A stretch of DNA of 17,314 nt, taken from positions 1 through 17,314 of the forward strand of contig JACPEZ010000003.1 of assembly GCA_016183225.1 (NCBI GenBank). The letters are read 5' to 3'. The notes under the pieces are model-generated. The model saw only the letters and a program-made list of their open reading frames with translations, was not told the DNA's origin and searched no databases. A program made the translations under genes and the position numbers. Position 1 is the stretch's first letter. Each line of letters opens with the position of its first letter. Origin of the DNA: Candidatus Daviesbacteria bacterium. GTDB taxonomy: Bacteria; Patescibacteriota; Microgenomatia; Daviesbacterales; UBA10151. Positions 6,452-13,092 of the stretch are shown piece by piece.

Positions 6452-7440
6452 AATATTACTCCTAAAATAACAGTAGCGACCAAAATGGCAGCGAACAGCT
6501 TACCGCTGCTTGATAAATTTAGAGCAGCTGCTCCCAGAATAACAGATCCCAACAGGTAAAACAAGGCGATTTGCCGGTGTGTCAAGCCCAGCTCCAGGAG
6601 TTTATGATGCAGATGGCCCCGGTCTCCCCAGACAGGCGATTTACCCGACAGAGTCCTTCGAAAAAAAGTATAGGCAAAATCAGTGGCGGGAATTAAAAGC
6701 ACCAGTCCGGCTGTTGCCAGTTTTGCTCCGGTAAAAATAGCCAAAGTAGCAATCATAAATCCCAAAATATTGGATCCGGAAAAGCCGGGAAAGATTTTGG
6801 CAGGATGCCAGTTAAAAATCAGCAGTCCAAGACTGGCGCCTGTAGTGATAAAAGCTAAAACCGCCACTTTTGCTTGAGTCGGATCTCCGTTTAAAGTCAG
6901 TTTTAAAGCCAGTAAGCCTAAAATTAAAGAGGCAACAGTGGCAATGGAGGGCATTTGTCCGTCAACGCCTTTGCTCCAGTTGATCATATTCATCACCCAG
7001 ACAATCCACACAAGAGCTAAAGCACTTCCCAAGATAGGAGCAAAGTTAATAATACCTCCCAGGGGGTTGGTAATAAAATTAACGGTCACGCCCGATAATA
7101 CCACCAAAGCGGCAGCGATAAATTGACCAAGCAGTCTTAAATAGGGGGAAAAACTTGGGTATCTGTCATCCAGCAGTCCGATGGCCAGCAGGATTGTTAG
7201 AGCTGCCAGAATACTTAAAAGTTGTGAAGTCAGCGGCAGAAAAACAAGACTGGCAAAGACAATGCCAATAAAGGGGAGCAGTCCTCCGGCCCGCGGGACC
7301 ACCCTTTTTTGGGTATGGGCGGGATGAGGCCGCAAGCGGGGATTATCTACCAGATTAAATTTTTTGGCCAGATTAATGGCGGGGAAAAACCCCAGGATAG
7401 TTGCCGCAAATGATACAAGCATTGGTAAAAAAAAATTCAT
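6397..7440 (-). CDS. MraY/WecA-like glycosyl-1-phosphate transferase with altered active site
   Basis: This 347-residue protein has about ten membrane segments and the layout of the polyprenyl-phosphate glycosyl-1-phosphate transferases (MraY, WecA, TagO). These load a sugar-1-phosphate onto a lipid carrier at the inner membrane face. Family motifs include VPRAGG (48-53), LLDDR (89-93) with the Asp pair D91-D92, NMINWSKGVDGQ (151-162), PAKIF (213-217) and the loop motif HLHH (276-279). Two acidic positions are changed. The family DGxDG reads KGVDG (Lys157), and the GDxGS motif reads GFSGS (Phe220 in place of the metal-binding Asp). It may use a different mechanism or be inactive as a transferase. 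It starts in an ATGA overlap with the small membrane gene before it and overlaps the UbiA gene at its end. Confidence 0.8.
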   Translation of the reverse strand: MNFFLPMLVSFAATILGFFPAINLAKKFNLVDNPRLRPHPAHTQKRVVPRAGGLLPFIGIVFASLVFLPLTSQLLSILAALTILLAIGLLDDRYPSFSPYLRLLGQFIAAALVVLSGVTVNFITNPLGGIINFAPILGSALALVWIVWVMNMINWSKGVDGQMPSIATVASLILGLLALKLTLNGDPTQAKVAVLAFITTGASLGLLIFNWHPAKIFPGFSGSNILGFMIATLAIFTGAKLATAGLVLLIPATDFAYTFFRRTLSGKSPVWGDRGHLHHKLLELGLTHRQIALFYLLGSVILGAAALNLSSSGKLFAAILVATVILGVILWLNFFGGLSKPEDQDNG

Positions 7441-7763
7441 AAGAAAATAAAAATAATTTTCATGAAGGTAATAATCAAGACGACGGCGGCAACTAAAGAT
7501 ACAAGATGCAGGGCTATTTTTAAAAACGACTGGGACGGATGCAGCTGATGGGATACAATCAGATTAACCAGGGCAATTAAGACTATCGTGGCAGGAATGA
7601 TAAGAAATTGAGCATGACTGGCCAATTGACGCTCGCCCCAGGGCAGGGAATAAAAAAGCGGCAGGGGTTCGGGTAAATCTTTGAAAAAAACCAGGACGGA
7701 TAAAGTTATAACGGCGGCAGCGCTCATCGAAAAAACAGTTGTCAGCAGTAAAAGTTTTTGCAT
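7437..7763 (-). CDS. Small membrane protein, PLFYSLPWGE type
   Basis: This protein of about 108 residues starts at MQKLLLLTTVFSM. It has three predicted membrane helices: near the N-terminus, in the middle around FLIIPATIVLIALVNLIV, and at the C-terminus around LVSLVAAVVLIITF. Between the first two is LPLFYSLPWGERQLA, a stretch that resembles small CPR membrane proteins of unknown function. The frame opens further upstream (to 7826), but that part overlaps the glycosyltransferase gene. The start at 7763 lies four bases after that gene's stop. The stop overlaps the next gene's ATG (ATGA). Its position between a GT2 enzyme and a MraY-like protein suggests an accessory role in glycan assembly, which is an inference only. 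Confidence 0.75.
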   Translation of the reverse strand: MQKLLLLTTVFSMSAAAVITLSVLVFFKDLPEPLPLFYSLPWGERQLASHAQFLIIPATIVLIALVNLIVSHQLHPSQSFLKIALHLVSLVAAVVLIITFMKIIFIFL

Positions 7764-7767
7764 TTTT

Positions 7768-9540
7768 TCAAGCTTTTTCCAACAGTCTTGCTTTGTTAGT
7801 GACCCTAAACTCCAGTTTCCTGCCAAACATTAAAGAAGTTTGAGCATCAATAGCCGGCAGCGCAGAGATGGTAATGAGAATAATGGGAATAAGCAGCCAT
7901 TGCAGATACGACCAAACCCGCGCAAAAATGTTCCAGCCGGCAGGTCTTTTGGGAGCGGTTTTTTCATGCACATAAATGGTGGCGAAAAGACCAAGGAAAG
8001 CAATGGTTAAAATCCAGGATGAAACAATGGGCAGATTGACTGATAAAACAGAAGATTTAAAGTCGGGATTTACCAGGGGGATCAGCATACCTCCAAATGT
8101 CACAAAAATGGCCAAAAATCCCCATTTCAGATCGCCCCAGATTTTGAAAAGCAATTTATCGGTTTTATCCCAAAAACCAATTTCTTTTTTAAAATATTCT
8201 TTCACAATAAAGGGAATATGTTCCACCCCGTAAGCCCAACGCCTGATTTGCAGGTACTGGTTTTGAAATGTTTTAAACAAAGTAGTGTCCTGGACAGCGT
8301 CGGCGGAAATCGGCAGGAAATGGGGGATGACTTTATAATCTCCATTGAAATGATAGTAAGCCTTCCAGTAAAAACCAGAGTCGTCGTTCACCTTGTCCGG
8401 TATCCACAGGCCAATATCAAGGAGAGCTTTTAAAGAGATAGACATTGATGAATAGTTGATGTACTTATCGGATCCGACCATTTCCGCCAGCTGCCAGAAA
8501 GAAGTGCCGGTGGCCATCAGTCTCATGGGAGTGGGGGTTTGCCAGTAATTATTGTGGTATAAAAATACGCCGGTAAAACTTCTTTTATCTTTTTCCATAT
8601 CCGGCAGGGACAAGTACTTGTGCAATGCTCCTGCCAAAAATTGGGGATGAAGGACAAAATCGGCATCAATGGTGGTGATAAAGACGCGATCCTCTTTGAT
8701 GCCTCTTTTTTTAAGTTCTGTTAGCGCATTTTTGATCATCCAGTTTTTATTTGATCCCTGGCCCGGCACTTCTCCGGGAAGATCGTAAGGGTGGACGGTA
8801 GTGAATACTCCGGCAATTTTTTTCTTCAGTGCATTTAAGTTTTTTTGGGTTTGTTTGATTTTTTGCGGATCATCCCTCTGCTCAAAGCCGACTGCCAGCA
8901 AGATTTTATCTTTAGGGATAGTGGAATTTAAGATGCCGGAAAAAGTGCTTGATAAAATGTAGGGTGGTTCTTTATAAGTCGGGACCAGGATTAAATGATA
9001 ATAGTTTTCCCAGGTTTGGGGAAAATCAGTTTGCAGCATCTTTAGCCAGTGTTGTTTTTTGGCAGATTCCATTTTACGGTAACCGATGATGATTAAGGCT
9101 CCAATGCGCAATCCGGCCAGCAGCCAGTAGATGTCGGCAATTAAAATAAGATAGGCAACTGCGTAAGGCATGGTAAAGGAAAGCCAAATAGGGGAGGTTA
9201 AAGCCAGCCAAGTGAGCGCTCCGGGTAAAATTTCCAGGATTCTGACAAAGACACTCTCGTGTTTTAAGATAAATTCCTTCTCTTTTGTTTCAAAAAATAG
9301 AAAATGACGGGATAAAAGGTGATGTACTGATAGCCCAAGCCCGGCTCCGATCAAAAAATAGGCTATTAAAACATTCAGCCCCGGTAAAAAATTTTGGCCA
9401 AAAAAGCCAATCAGCAAGCCGGATATAAATAAAATTAAACCAAGCAGGGCGTAATTAAAAAATTTATAAATTTGTCCCAGCAGCTCTGCCAGATAAAAAA
9501 AGAGCAGCAGCCCCAGGGAAAGCGACAGCAAAATACGCAT
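7768..9540 (-). CDS. Membrane-bound family 2 glycosyltransferase
   Basis: This 590-residue protein has four or more N-terminal membrane helices (to about 155), a cytoplasmic GT-A catalytic domain (about 183-445) and several C-terminal helices (about 472-565). Catalytic marks are LVPTYKEP (185-192), the metal-binding DAD (292-294), an acidic NDD (385-387) as the likely base region, and QIRRW (431-435). The last matches the QxxRW motif of processive GT2 enzymes such as cellulose and hyaluronan synthases. It probably polymerises or transfers sugars from nucleotide donors across the membrane. The acceptor is unknown. It is the first gene of an operon with a MraY/WecA-like protein and a phosphoribosyl-lipid synthase, which points to envelope polysaccharide synthesis. 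A -10 box makes it leaderless. Confidence 0.88.
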   Translation of the reverse strand: MRILLSLSLGLLLFFYLAELLGQIYKFFNYALLGLILFISGLLIGFFGQNFLPGLNVLIAYFLIGAGLGLSVHHLLSRHFLFFETKEKEFILKHESVFVRILEILPGALTWLALTSPIWLSFTMPYAVAYLILIADIYWLLAGLRIGALIIIGYRKMESAKKQHWLKMLQTDFPQTWENYYHLILVPTYKEPPYILSSTFSGILNSTIPKDKILLAVGFEQRDDPQKIKQTQKNLNALKKKIAGVFTTVHPYDLPGEVPGQGSNKNWMIKNALTELKKRGIKEDRVFITTIDADFVLHPQFLAGALHKYLSLPDMEKDKRSFTGVFLYHNNYWQTPTPMRLMATGTSFWQLAEMVGSDKYINYSSMSISLKALLDIGLWIPDKVNDDSGFYWKAYYHFNGDYKVIPHFLPISADAVQDTTLFKTFQNQYLQIRRWAYGVEHIPFIVKEYFKKEIGFWDKTDKLLFKIWGDLKWGFLAIFVTFGGMLIPLVNPDFKSSVLSVNLPIVSSWILTIAFLGLFATIYVHEKTAPKRPAGWNIFARVWSYLQWLLIPIILITISALPAIDAQTSLMFGRKLEFRVTNKARLLEKA

Positions 9541-9546
9541 GATATT

Positions 9547-9552
9547 ATTCTA
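9547..9552 (-). promoter_or_regulatory. -10 box of the glycan operon, leaderless
   Basis: TAGAAT on the minus strand (5 of 6 match). Seven bases on is 9540, the A of the GT2 ATG. No good -35 lies 16-18 bases upstream. Confidence 0.55.
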
Positions 9553-9582
9553 AAGTGTAATCAATTTGAGCGTGGAAAGCAA

Positions 9583-9599
9583 ATGACCGATTAGGTCAT
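9583..9599 (-). terminator. Weak hairpin at the end of the tatD operon
   Basis: ATGACC and GGTCAT form a six-base stem with a five-base loop overlapping the tatD stop. On the minus strand it is followed by TTTGCTTT, a poor U-tract. It may act as a weak terminator. Confidence 0.3.
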
Positions 9600-9622
9600 C
9601 CTGAGCGAAGTCGAAGGATCTC
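9595..9622. repeat. GAGCGAAG-type interspersed repeat
   Basis: The core CCTGAGCGAAGTCGAAGG is bounded by ATCCT/AGGAT inverted ends. This is a motif I recognise as an intergenic repeat in many bacterial genomes. Here it supplies the last codons of tatD (ILRLRSG, then stop). A related copy in the opposite orientation lies at 15938-15955 in sbcD. Confidence 0.7.
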
Positions 9623-10300
9623 TTTTGTATTTTTTGTAGTTTGACGGGCAATCTCTGCTAGAGATATTTCTTTGAGACGGGCTATCATTTGAGCATTTTC
9701 CAGCATAAAAGATGGCTCATTTCTTTTGCCTCGTTTTGATTGGGGAGGTAAAAATGGGCAATCGGTTTCCAAAACTATTCTATCCATTGGTAAGATTTTG
9801 ACAGCTTCACGTAAGTAATCATTTTTTGGATAAGTCAGGTTGCCGGCAAAGCTAATCAGAAAGTTAGTAGTTTGTAGCAAGTAGCTGGTAGTAGGGGGTT
9901 GACCGGAATAGCAATGATAAATGCCAAAATGATCCTTGGTCATTTCTATTGTTTCGTCCCATGCCTCGCGGCAGTGAACTATTAGTGGTAGGTTTAATTT
10001 TTTAGCCAGATCAATTTGATCTTGAAATAATTTTCTTTGTGTGCTCTTAGTTTGTTCGTCAACTTCTTTAAAATCTAAACCGCATTCACCCACAGCCACC
10101 ACCTTTTGAGGATTATTGAGATAGATTTGTTCCAAATTAATTATATCCTTTTGGGTATAGTCTATTTTACTTTTCCGAACATCAACACCCACATTTATTA
10201 TAGTGCTAACCCCGGCATCTAAAGCCCGCTTAATGACGTCATCAAAATCTTCCTTAAATGAGTCCCAATAAAGATGAGCATGAGTATCAGTTAAATTCAT
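9596..10300 (-). CDS. tatD: TatD family metal-dependent hydrolase
   Basis: This is a TIM-barrel metal-dependent deoxyribonuclease-like hydrolase of the TatD family. Metal ligands are visible in order: DTHAHL (His7, His9), GECGLDF (Glu72), IVHCRE (His109), YHCYSG (His129) and LETDCPFLPP (Asp180). At 234 residues it is about 25-30 shorter than usual. The missing part lies between INVGVD (35-40) and VVAVGECG, where family members normally have a strand and a GxHP segment. The four last codons and stop come from a GAGCGAAG-type repeat. It starts in an ATGA overlap with metG, a common tatD neighbour. The missing piece does not remove a metal ligand, but it removes part of the barrel wall, so activity is uncertain. 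Confidence 0.88.
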   Translation of the reverse strand: MNLTDTHAHLYWDSFKEDFDDVIKRALDAGVSTIINVGVDVRKSKIDYTQKDIINLEQIYLNNPQKVVAVGECGLDFKEVDEQTKSTQRKLFQDQIDLAKKLNLPLIVHCREAWDETIEMTKDHFGIYHCYSGQPPTTSYLLQTTNFLISFAGNLTYPKNDYLREAVKILPMDRIVLETDCPFLPPQSKRGKRNEPSFMLENAQMIARLKEISLAEIARQTTKNTKEILRLRSG

Positions 10301-11709
10301 AGGCGGGGAAAAAGAGCAGGTGCTGATTTTACTTGGCCGGAAAATTGGGTAAGGATTTTTTGGGCAGTTTCCGGTAAAAATGGCTGCAAATTATATCCAA
10401 TTTGTTGAATTTTTTTAACATAATCTTCTAAAATCTTTTTTAGTTTTTCTCCGGATAACTCCCATGGTTTTTCTTCATTGATTTTTTTATCAGCATCTGC
10501 AATTTCCTCCCAGATATGGCTTAAGGCTTCATTAAATTTAAACTCCTCCAAAGGTCTTGTCATCTTCGGATCAAATTGTGTGGGTAGCTCGGGTGCAGAA
10601 ATATTATTTTGCTCACACAGTTTGGCTACCCGGGCCACCAGATTTCCCAATCCATTGGCTAAATCGCCGTTATAGACTTCTTTGAATCTATCGAAAGTAA
10701 AATCCCCGTCACTATCAATGGGGATTTGAGAAAGCATGTAGTATCTTAAGGGTTCCAATCCAAATTCTTTCACCACTTCTTGCGGCGAGATCACATTTCC
10801 CACAGACTTACTGATTTTTTCTCCTTTTAAATTGACAAAACCATGAATTAGAATTTCCCTTGGTAAGGGAAGTTTGGCTGATAAAAGTATGGCCGGCCAG
10901 TAAACAGTATGGAATCTGTTGATGTCTTTGCCAATGATATGCAAATCGGCCGGCCACCATTTTTGATATTTTATATCATCCCAGCCAAAACCGATTCCGG
11001 TCATATAGATATCCAAGGCATCGAACCATACATAAATAATCTGGTTGGGATCATCCGGCACCGGCACCCCAACTCCGCGGGCTCTTTCCTTGGAGCGCGA
11101 AATACTAAAATCCTCAAGGCCTCTTTTGATGAAAGATAAAGCTTCCTGTTTCTTGTTTTCCGGAATGATTTTAAGCGTATTGCTCTCAATTAATTTAATG
11201 AGTTGATCTTGATATCGGGAAAGTTTGAAAAAATAATTTTCTTCCTCAACTGGTTCCGGTTTTGTTTGGTGGTCTGGACAAAGTCCATCTACCAGTTCAC
11301 CTTCAGTTTTGAATGATTCGCAGCCAACACAATAAAGGCCCCTGTATTTTTTTATATAAATATCACCGGATTCCTGACAGAGTTTCCACAACTTTTGTAC
11401 ACCCGGCCAGTGCTTTTTTTGATCTGATCCTCGCTGAAAAACATCCAGATGTACCCCCAAAAATTCGTAAGTTTCGGCCCAGATTTTGGAATTTCTATCT
11501 AGAAATTCCTGGATCGGTAAACCTTCTTTTTCTGCTGCTTGAACATTTTTTAAAGCATTTTCATCAGCTCCGGATAAAAGCATAGTGTGGTAACCTTTAA
11601 ACCGGTAATATCTCTTGACTGTGTCAGCTTGAAAATATTCCAGTGAATGGCCGACATGCGGCAGGCCGTTAACATATGGTATGGCTGTTGTTAAATAAAA
11701 TTTTTTCAT
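10297..11709 (-). CDS. metG: Methionyl-tRNA synthetase
   Basis: This class I synthetase charges tRNA-Met in the cytoplasm. The HIGH signature is HVGH (18-21) and the KMSKS signature is KISKS (298-302). A zinc knuckle in the connective insertion is CVGC (127-130) with CPDH (144-147), a single-knuckle form. The active-site segment VWFDALDIYMTG is present, and an anticodon-binding helical domain fills the C-terminus. At 470 residues it is the short form without the C-terminal tRNA-binding (Arc1/EMAP-like) domain. Its ATG overlaps the stop of the small membrane protein gene before it, and its stop overlaps the tatD start (ATGA at both ends), so it is cotranscribed with both. Confidence 0.95.
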   Translation of the reverse strand: MKKFYLTTAIPYVNGLPHVGHSLEYFQADTVKRYYRFKGYHTMLLSGADENALKNVQAAEKEGLPIQEFLDRNSKIWAETYEFLGVHLDVFQRGSDQKKHWPGVQKLWKLCQESGDIYIKKYRGLYCVGCESFKTEGELVDGLCPDHQTKPEPVEEENYFFKLSRYQDQLIKLIESNTLKIIPENKKQEALSFIKRGLEDFSISRSKERARGVGVPVPDDPNQIIYVWFDALDIYMTGIGFGWDDIKYQKWWPADLHIIGKDINRFHTVYWPAILLSAKLPLPREILIHGFVNLKGEKISKSVGNVISPQEVVKEFGLEPLRYYMLSQIPIDSDGDFTFDRFKEVYNGDLANGLGNLVARVAKLCEQNNISAPELPTQFDPKMTRPLEEFKFNEALSHIWEEIADADKKINEEKPWELSGEKLKKILEDYVKKIQQIGYNLQPFLPETAQKILTQFSGQVKSAPALFPRL

Positions 11710-12065
11710 TGTTTTTTCCTTTGCAAATGTGTCAGTTTAGACATTTTTTTCAGTTTAGTCAAATTGTGTTTACTTTTATTTTTTCTAAAATAACTAAACA
11801 AAAGCCCCACGGCAGTAATGGTTAATACGGCGGAAACAAAATTAAGAGTATTCAGGGCCTTAAGAAGCAATAAAAAAATTACTCCCATAGCAATAGCTAG
11901 ATTCGTGGTAAAGGTTAAAGCCAAAAAAAGAGGAACAAAAAAGGCTAGCAGTTGTAATATAGAAGCTTGGGTTAAACTTTTTGGATACGGCACATAAAAA
12001 ATTACTAAAGTAAAAACTCCCCAGAAAAATAAAGCAGGAATAATTTTCAAAATAATTTTGGGCAT
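11706..12065 (-). CDS. Small membrane protein with basic tail
   Basis: This 119-residue protein has three or four hydrophobic helices (about 5-25, 36-55, 56-70 and 75-92) and a strongly basic C-terminal tail (RKNKSKHNLTKLKK and onward) that should face the cytoplasm. It contains the segment PYPKSLTQASILQLLAFF, which looks conserved rather than random. No family is recognised. It begins two bases after the stop of the retropepsin-like gene and overlaps metG by four bases, so it sits inside the operon. Confidence 0.75.
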   Translation of the reverse strand: MPKIILKIIPALFFWGVFTLVIFYVPYPKSLTQASILQLLAFFVPLFLALTFTTNLAIAMGVIFLLLLKALNTLNFVSAVLTITAVGLLFSYFRKNKSKHNLTKLKKMSKLTHLQRKKQ

Positions 12066-12067
12066 GT

Positions 12068-12466
12068 TTAATTAGTTAATTTAACCGGTTCAATCTCAAT
12101 TGTTTGTTTCTGATAGCTTAATTTGATATCAAAGTGATTAAAAAAACCTTGTTGCCCCAAAATTCCATGACCAAATTGGCTAATATCGGCGAACAAAACC
12201 TTTGTTTTATAAGTATGACCTGCTATTTTTAATTCTATCACTCCCCACCTGCCGATTATTTGTTCTCCGCCAATTCCAAAGAATTTAATTGCTGTTTTTG
12301 ATAATTTAATTCTGAAAGATTTTGCCAGTTCAAGATTAAGAATGCAATAGTCAGCTCCGGAATCAATTAACATGGGATAAATGGCAAAATAGTTGTCAGA
12401 TTTTACAATTATGTCAATGATAGGTCTTCGTACAGCAGGAGTAATGGTTAGATAAGAGTAGGTCAT
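12068..12466 (-). CDS. Retropepsin-like aspartic protease
   Basis: This 132-residue protein has the fold pattern of a single-domain retroviral-type aspartic protease. MLIDSGADYCIL (32-43) carries the catalytic DSGA triad, residues about 58-75 would form the flap region, and HGILGQQGFF (100-109) matches the conserved ILG strand after the second half. Such proteases work as homodimers, each chain giving one Asp. There is no signal peptide or membrane segment, so it should be cytoplasmic. It overlaps the upstream small gene by one base (TAATG), and this pairing with a DUF5678-like protein suggests a functional unit. The substrate is unknown. Confidence 0.82.
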   Translation of the reverse strand: MTYSYLTITPAVRRPIIDIIVKSDNYFAIYPMLIDSGADYCILNLELAKSFRIKLSKTAIKFFGIGGEQIIGRWGVIELKIAGHTYKTKVLFADISQFGHGILGQQGFFNHFDIKLSYQKQTIEIEPVKLTN

Positions 12467-12675
12467 TAAATAATACCTACAATAGGTAGAATCTTGGTTG
12501 GTATTTGCATTATGACCGGGTGCTCAAAACCTTTTTCACCAGCTTTCTCAAGAGTTTCCTCTAAGGTTTTGGCATAAGCTATAACTTCAGGATTACTGGT
12601 AAATCTTTTTAAGGCCACCCAATTGCCTTTATAGTTTTTATTCCTATAGATTTTAGTCATATCAATTGCCGGCAT
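12466..12675 (-). CDS. DUF5678-like small protein
   Basis: The protein is 69 residues long when started at MPAIDMTK. The pattern NWVALKR, then VIAYAKTLEETLEKAGEKG, then PVIMQIPTK resembles small DUF5678-type proteins found next to retropepsin-like proteases. The name is from memory and not certain. The frame has an earlier ATG at 12696, but that ATG lies just upstream of the TATAAT -10 box and the codons after it encode the box. The transcript is predicted to start at 12678, three bases before the ATG at 12675. The stop overlaps the protease start as TAATG. Function is unknown; it may be a substrate, chaperone or regulator of the protease. Confidence 0.65.
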   Translation of the reverse strand: MPAIDMTKIYRNKNYKGNWVALKRFTSNPEVIAYAKTLEETLEKAGEKGFEHPVIMQIPTKILPIVGII

Positions 12676-12684
12676 AATGAATTT

Positions 12685-12713
12685 ATTATAGTTCATTTTT
12701 AGATACTTGACAA
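12685..12713 (-). promoter_or_regulatory. Promoter of the DUF5678-retropepsin-metG-tatD operon
   Basis: Minus-strand -35 TTGTCA (12713-12708), a 17-base spacer and a perfect -10 TATAAT (12690-12685). The predicted start is 12678, a three-base leader before the ATG at 12675. Its -35 overlaps a TTGACA on the plus strand (12707-12712), so the two divergent promoters share this site. Confidence 0.8.
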
Positions 12714-12737
12714 CCAGAGAGAGAGAGAGAGTTAAAT
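12707..12737 (+). promoter_or_regulatory. Possible promoter of the twin-CX3C gene with a GA tract in the spacer
   Basis: A perfect TTGACA (12707-12712) is followed by ACC, the (AG)8 tract and TTAAAT (12732-12737, 4 of 6). The spacer is 19 bases, two more than ideal; seven AG units would give 17. The predicted start falls near the second in-frame ATG at 12742. The assignment is tentative. Confidence 0.35.
12716..12731 (+). repeat. (AG)8 dinucleotide repeat
   Basis: Eight perfect AG units lie between a TTGACA box and the start of the 12736 gene. It is purine-rich but not a good Shine-Dalgarno match. Tracts of this kind can slip during replication. Confidence 0.9.
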
Positions 12738-13068
12738 GAGGATGGTGGCAAATTTATCTGGTTCTCCCTCAACAGTTAAAACAGTTTTTTGTATTGTATT
12801 CTTGATTATTCTTGCACCAGTAGGATTATTTATGATGTTTAGGTGGATGAAATGGCCCGCATGGATAAAAGGGATACTTACTCTTGTTGGAATTTACATT
12901 ACTCTTATTGAGATAAGTTTTATAAGCGGATTAATAGTAGTATTAACTAATCCATACGGACAAATTTTCAAAGCACAGAATAGACAGTGTGCTTCTCAAT
13001 GCCAAAACGCTGATAATGCTACTGTATGTATGCAGCAATGCCTTGATAAAATCCGTAATCCAAAATAA
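12736..13068 (+). CDS. Small membrane protein with twin CX3C motif
   Basis: This 110-residue protein has two hydrophobic helices (about 15-37 and 45-70) separated by a short Trp/Lys loop (RWMKWPAWIK). The C-terminal tail of about 40 residues contains Cys85, Cys89, Cys98 and Cys102, spaced CX3C-X8-CX3C. That spacing would form a disulfide-linked helical hairpin, as in eukaryotic twin-CX3C proteins; any relation is speculative. If the tail is outside the membrane it could be oxidised. The start may be 12736 or the second ATG at 12742. It is divergent from the retropepsin operon and convergent with sbcC, 24 bases away. No family is recognised. Confidence 0.65.
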   Translation: MRMVANLSGSPSTVKTVFCIVFLIILAPVGLFMMFRWMKWPAWIKGILTLVGIYITLIEISFISGLIVVLTNPYGQIFKAQNRQCASQCQNADNATVCMQQCLDKIRNPK

Positions 13069-13092
13069 TTTTAAGCATTTAATAAATGGACC

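Noticed and set aside
7764..7826. Longer start of the small membrane protein at 7826
   Set aside because: The extra residues lie over the end of the GT2 gene; the ATG at 7763 sits four bases after its stop and begins a standard membrane segment.
13069..13092. Terminator between the convergent twin-CX3C gene and sbcC
   Set aside because: No stem with a following T-run is visible in the 24 bases.
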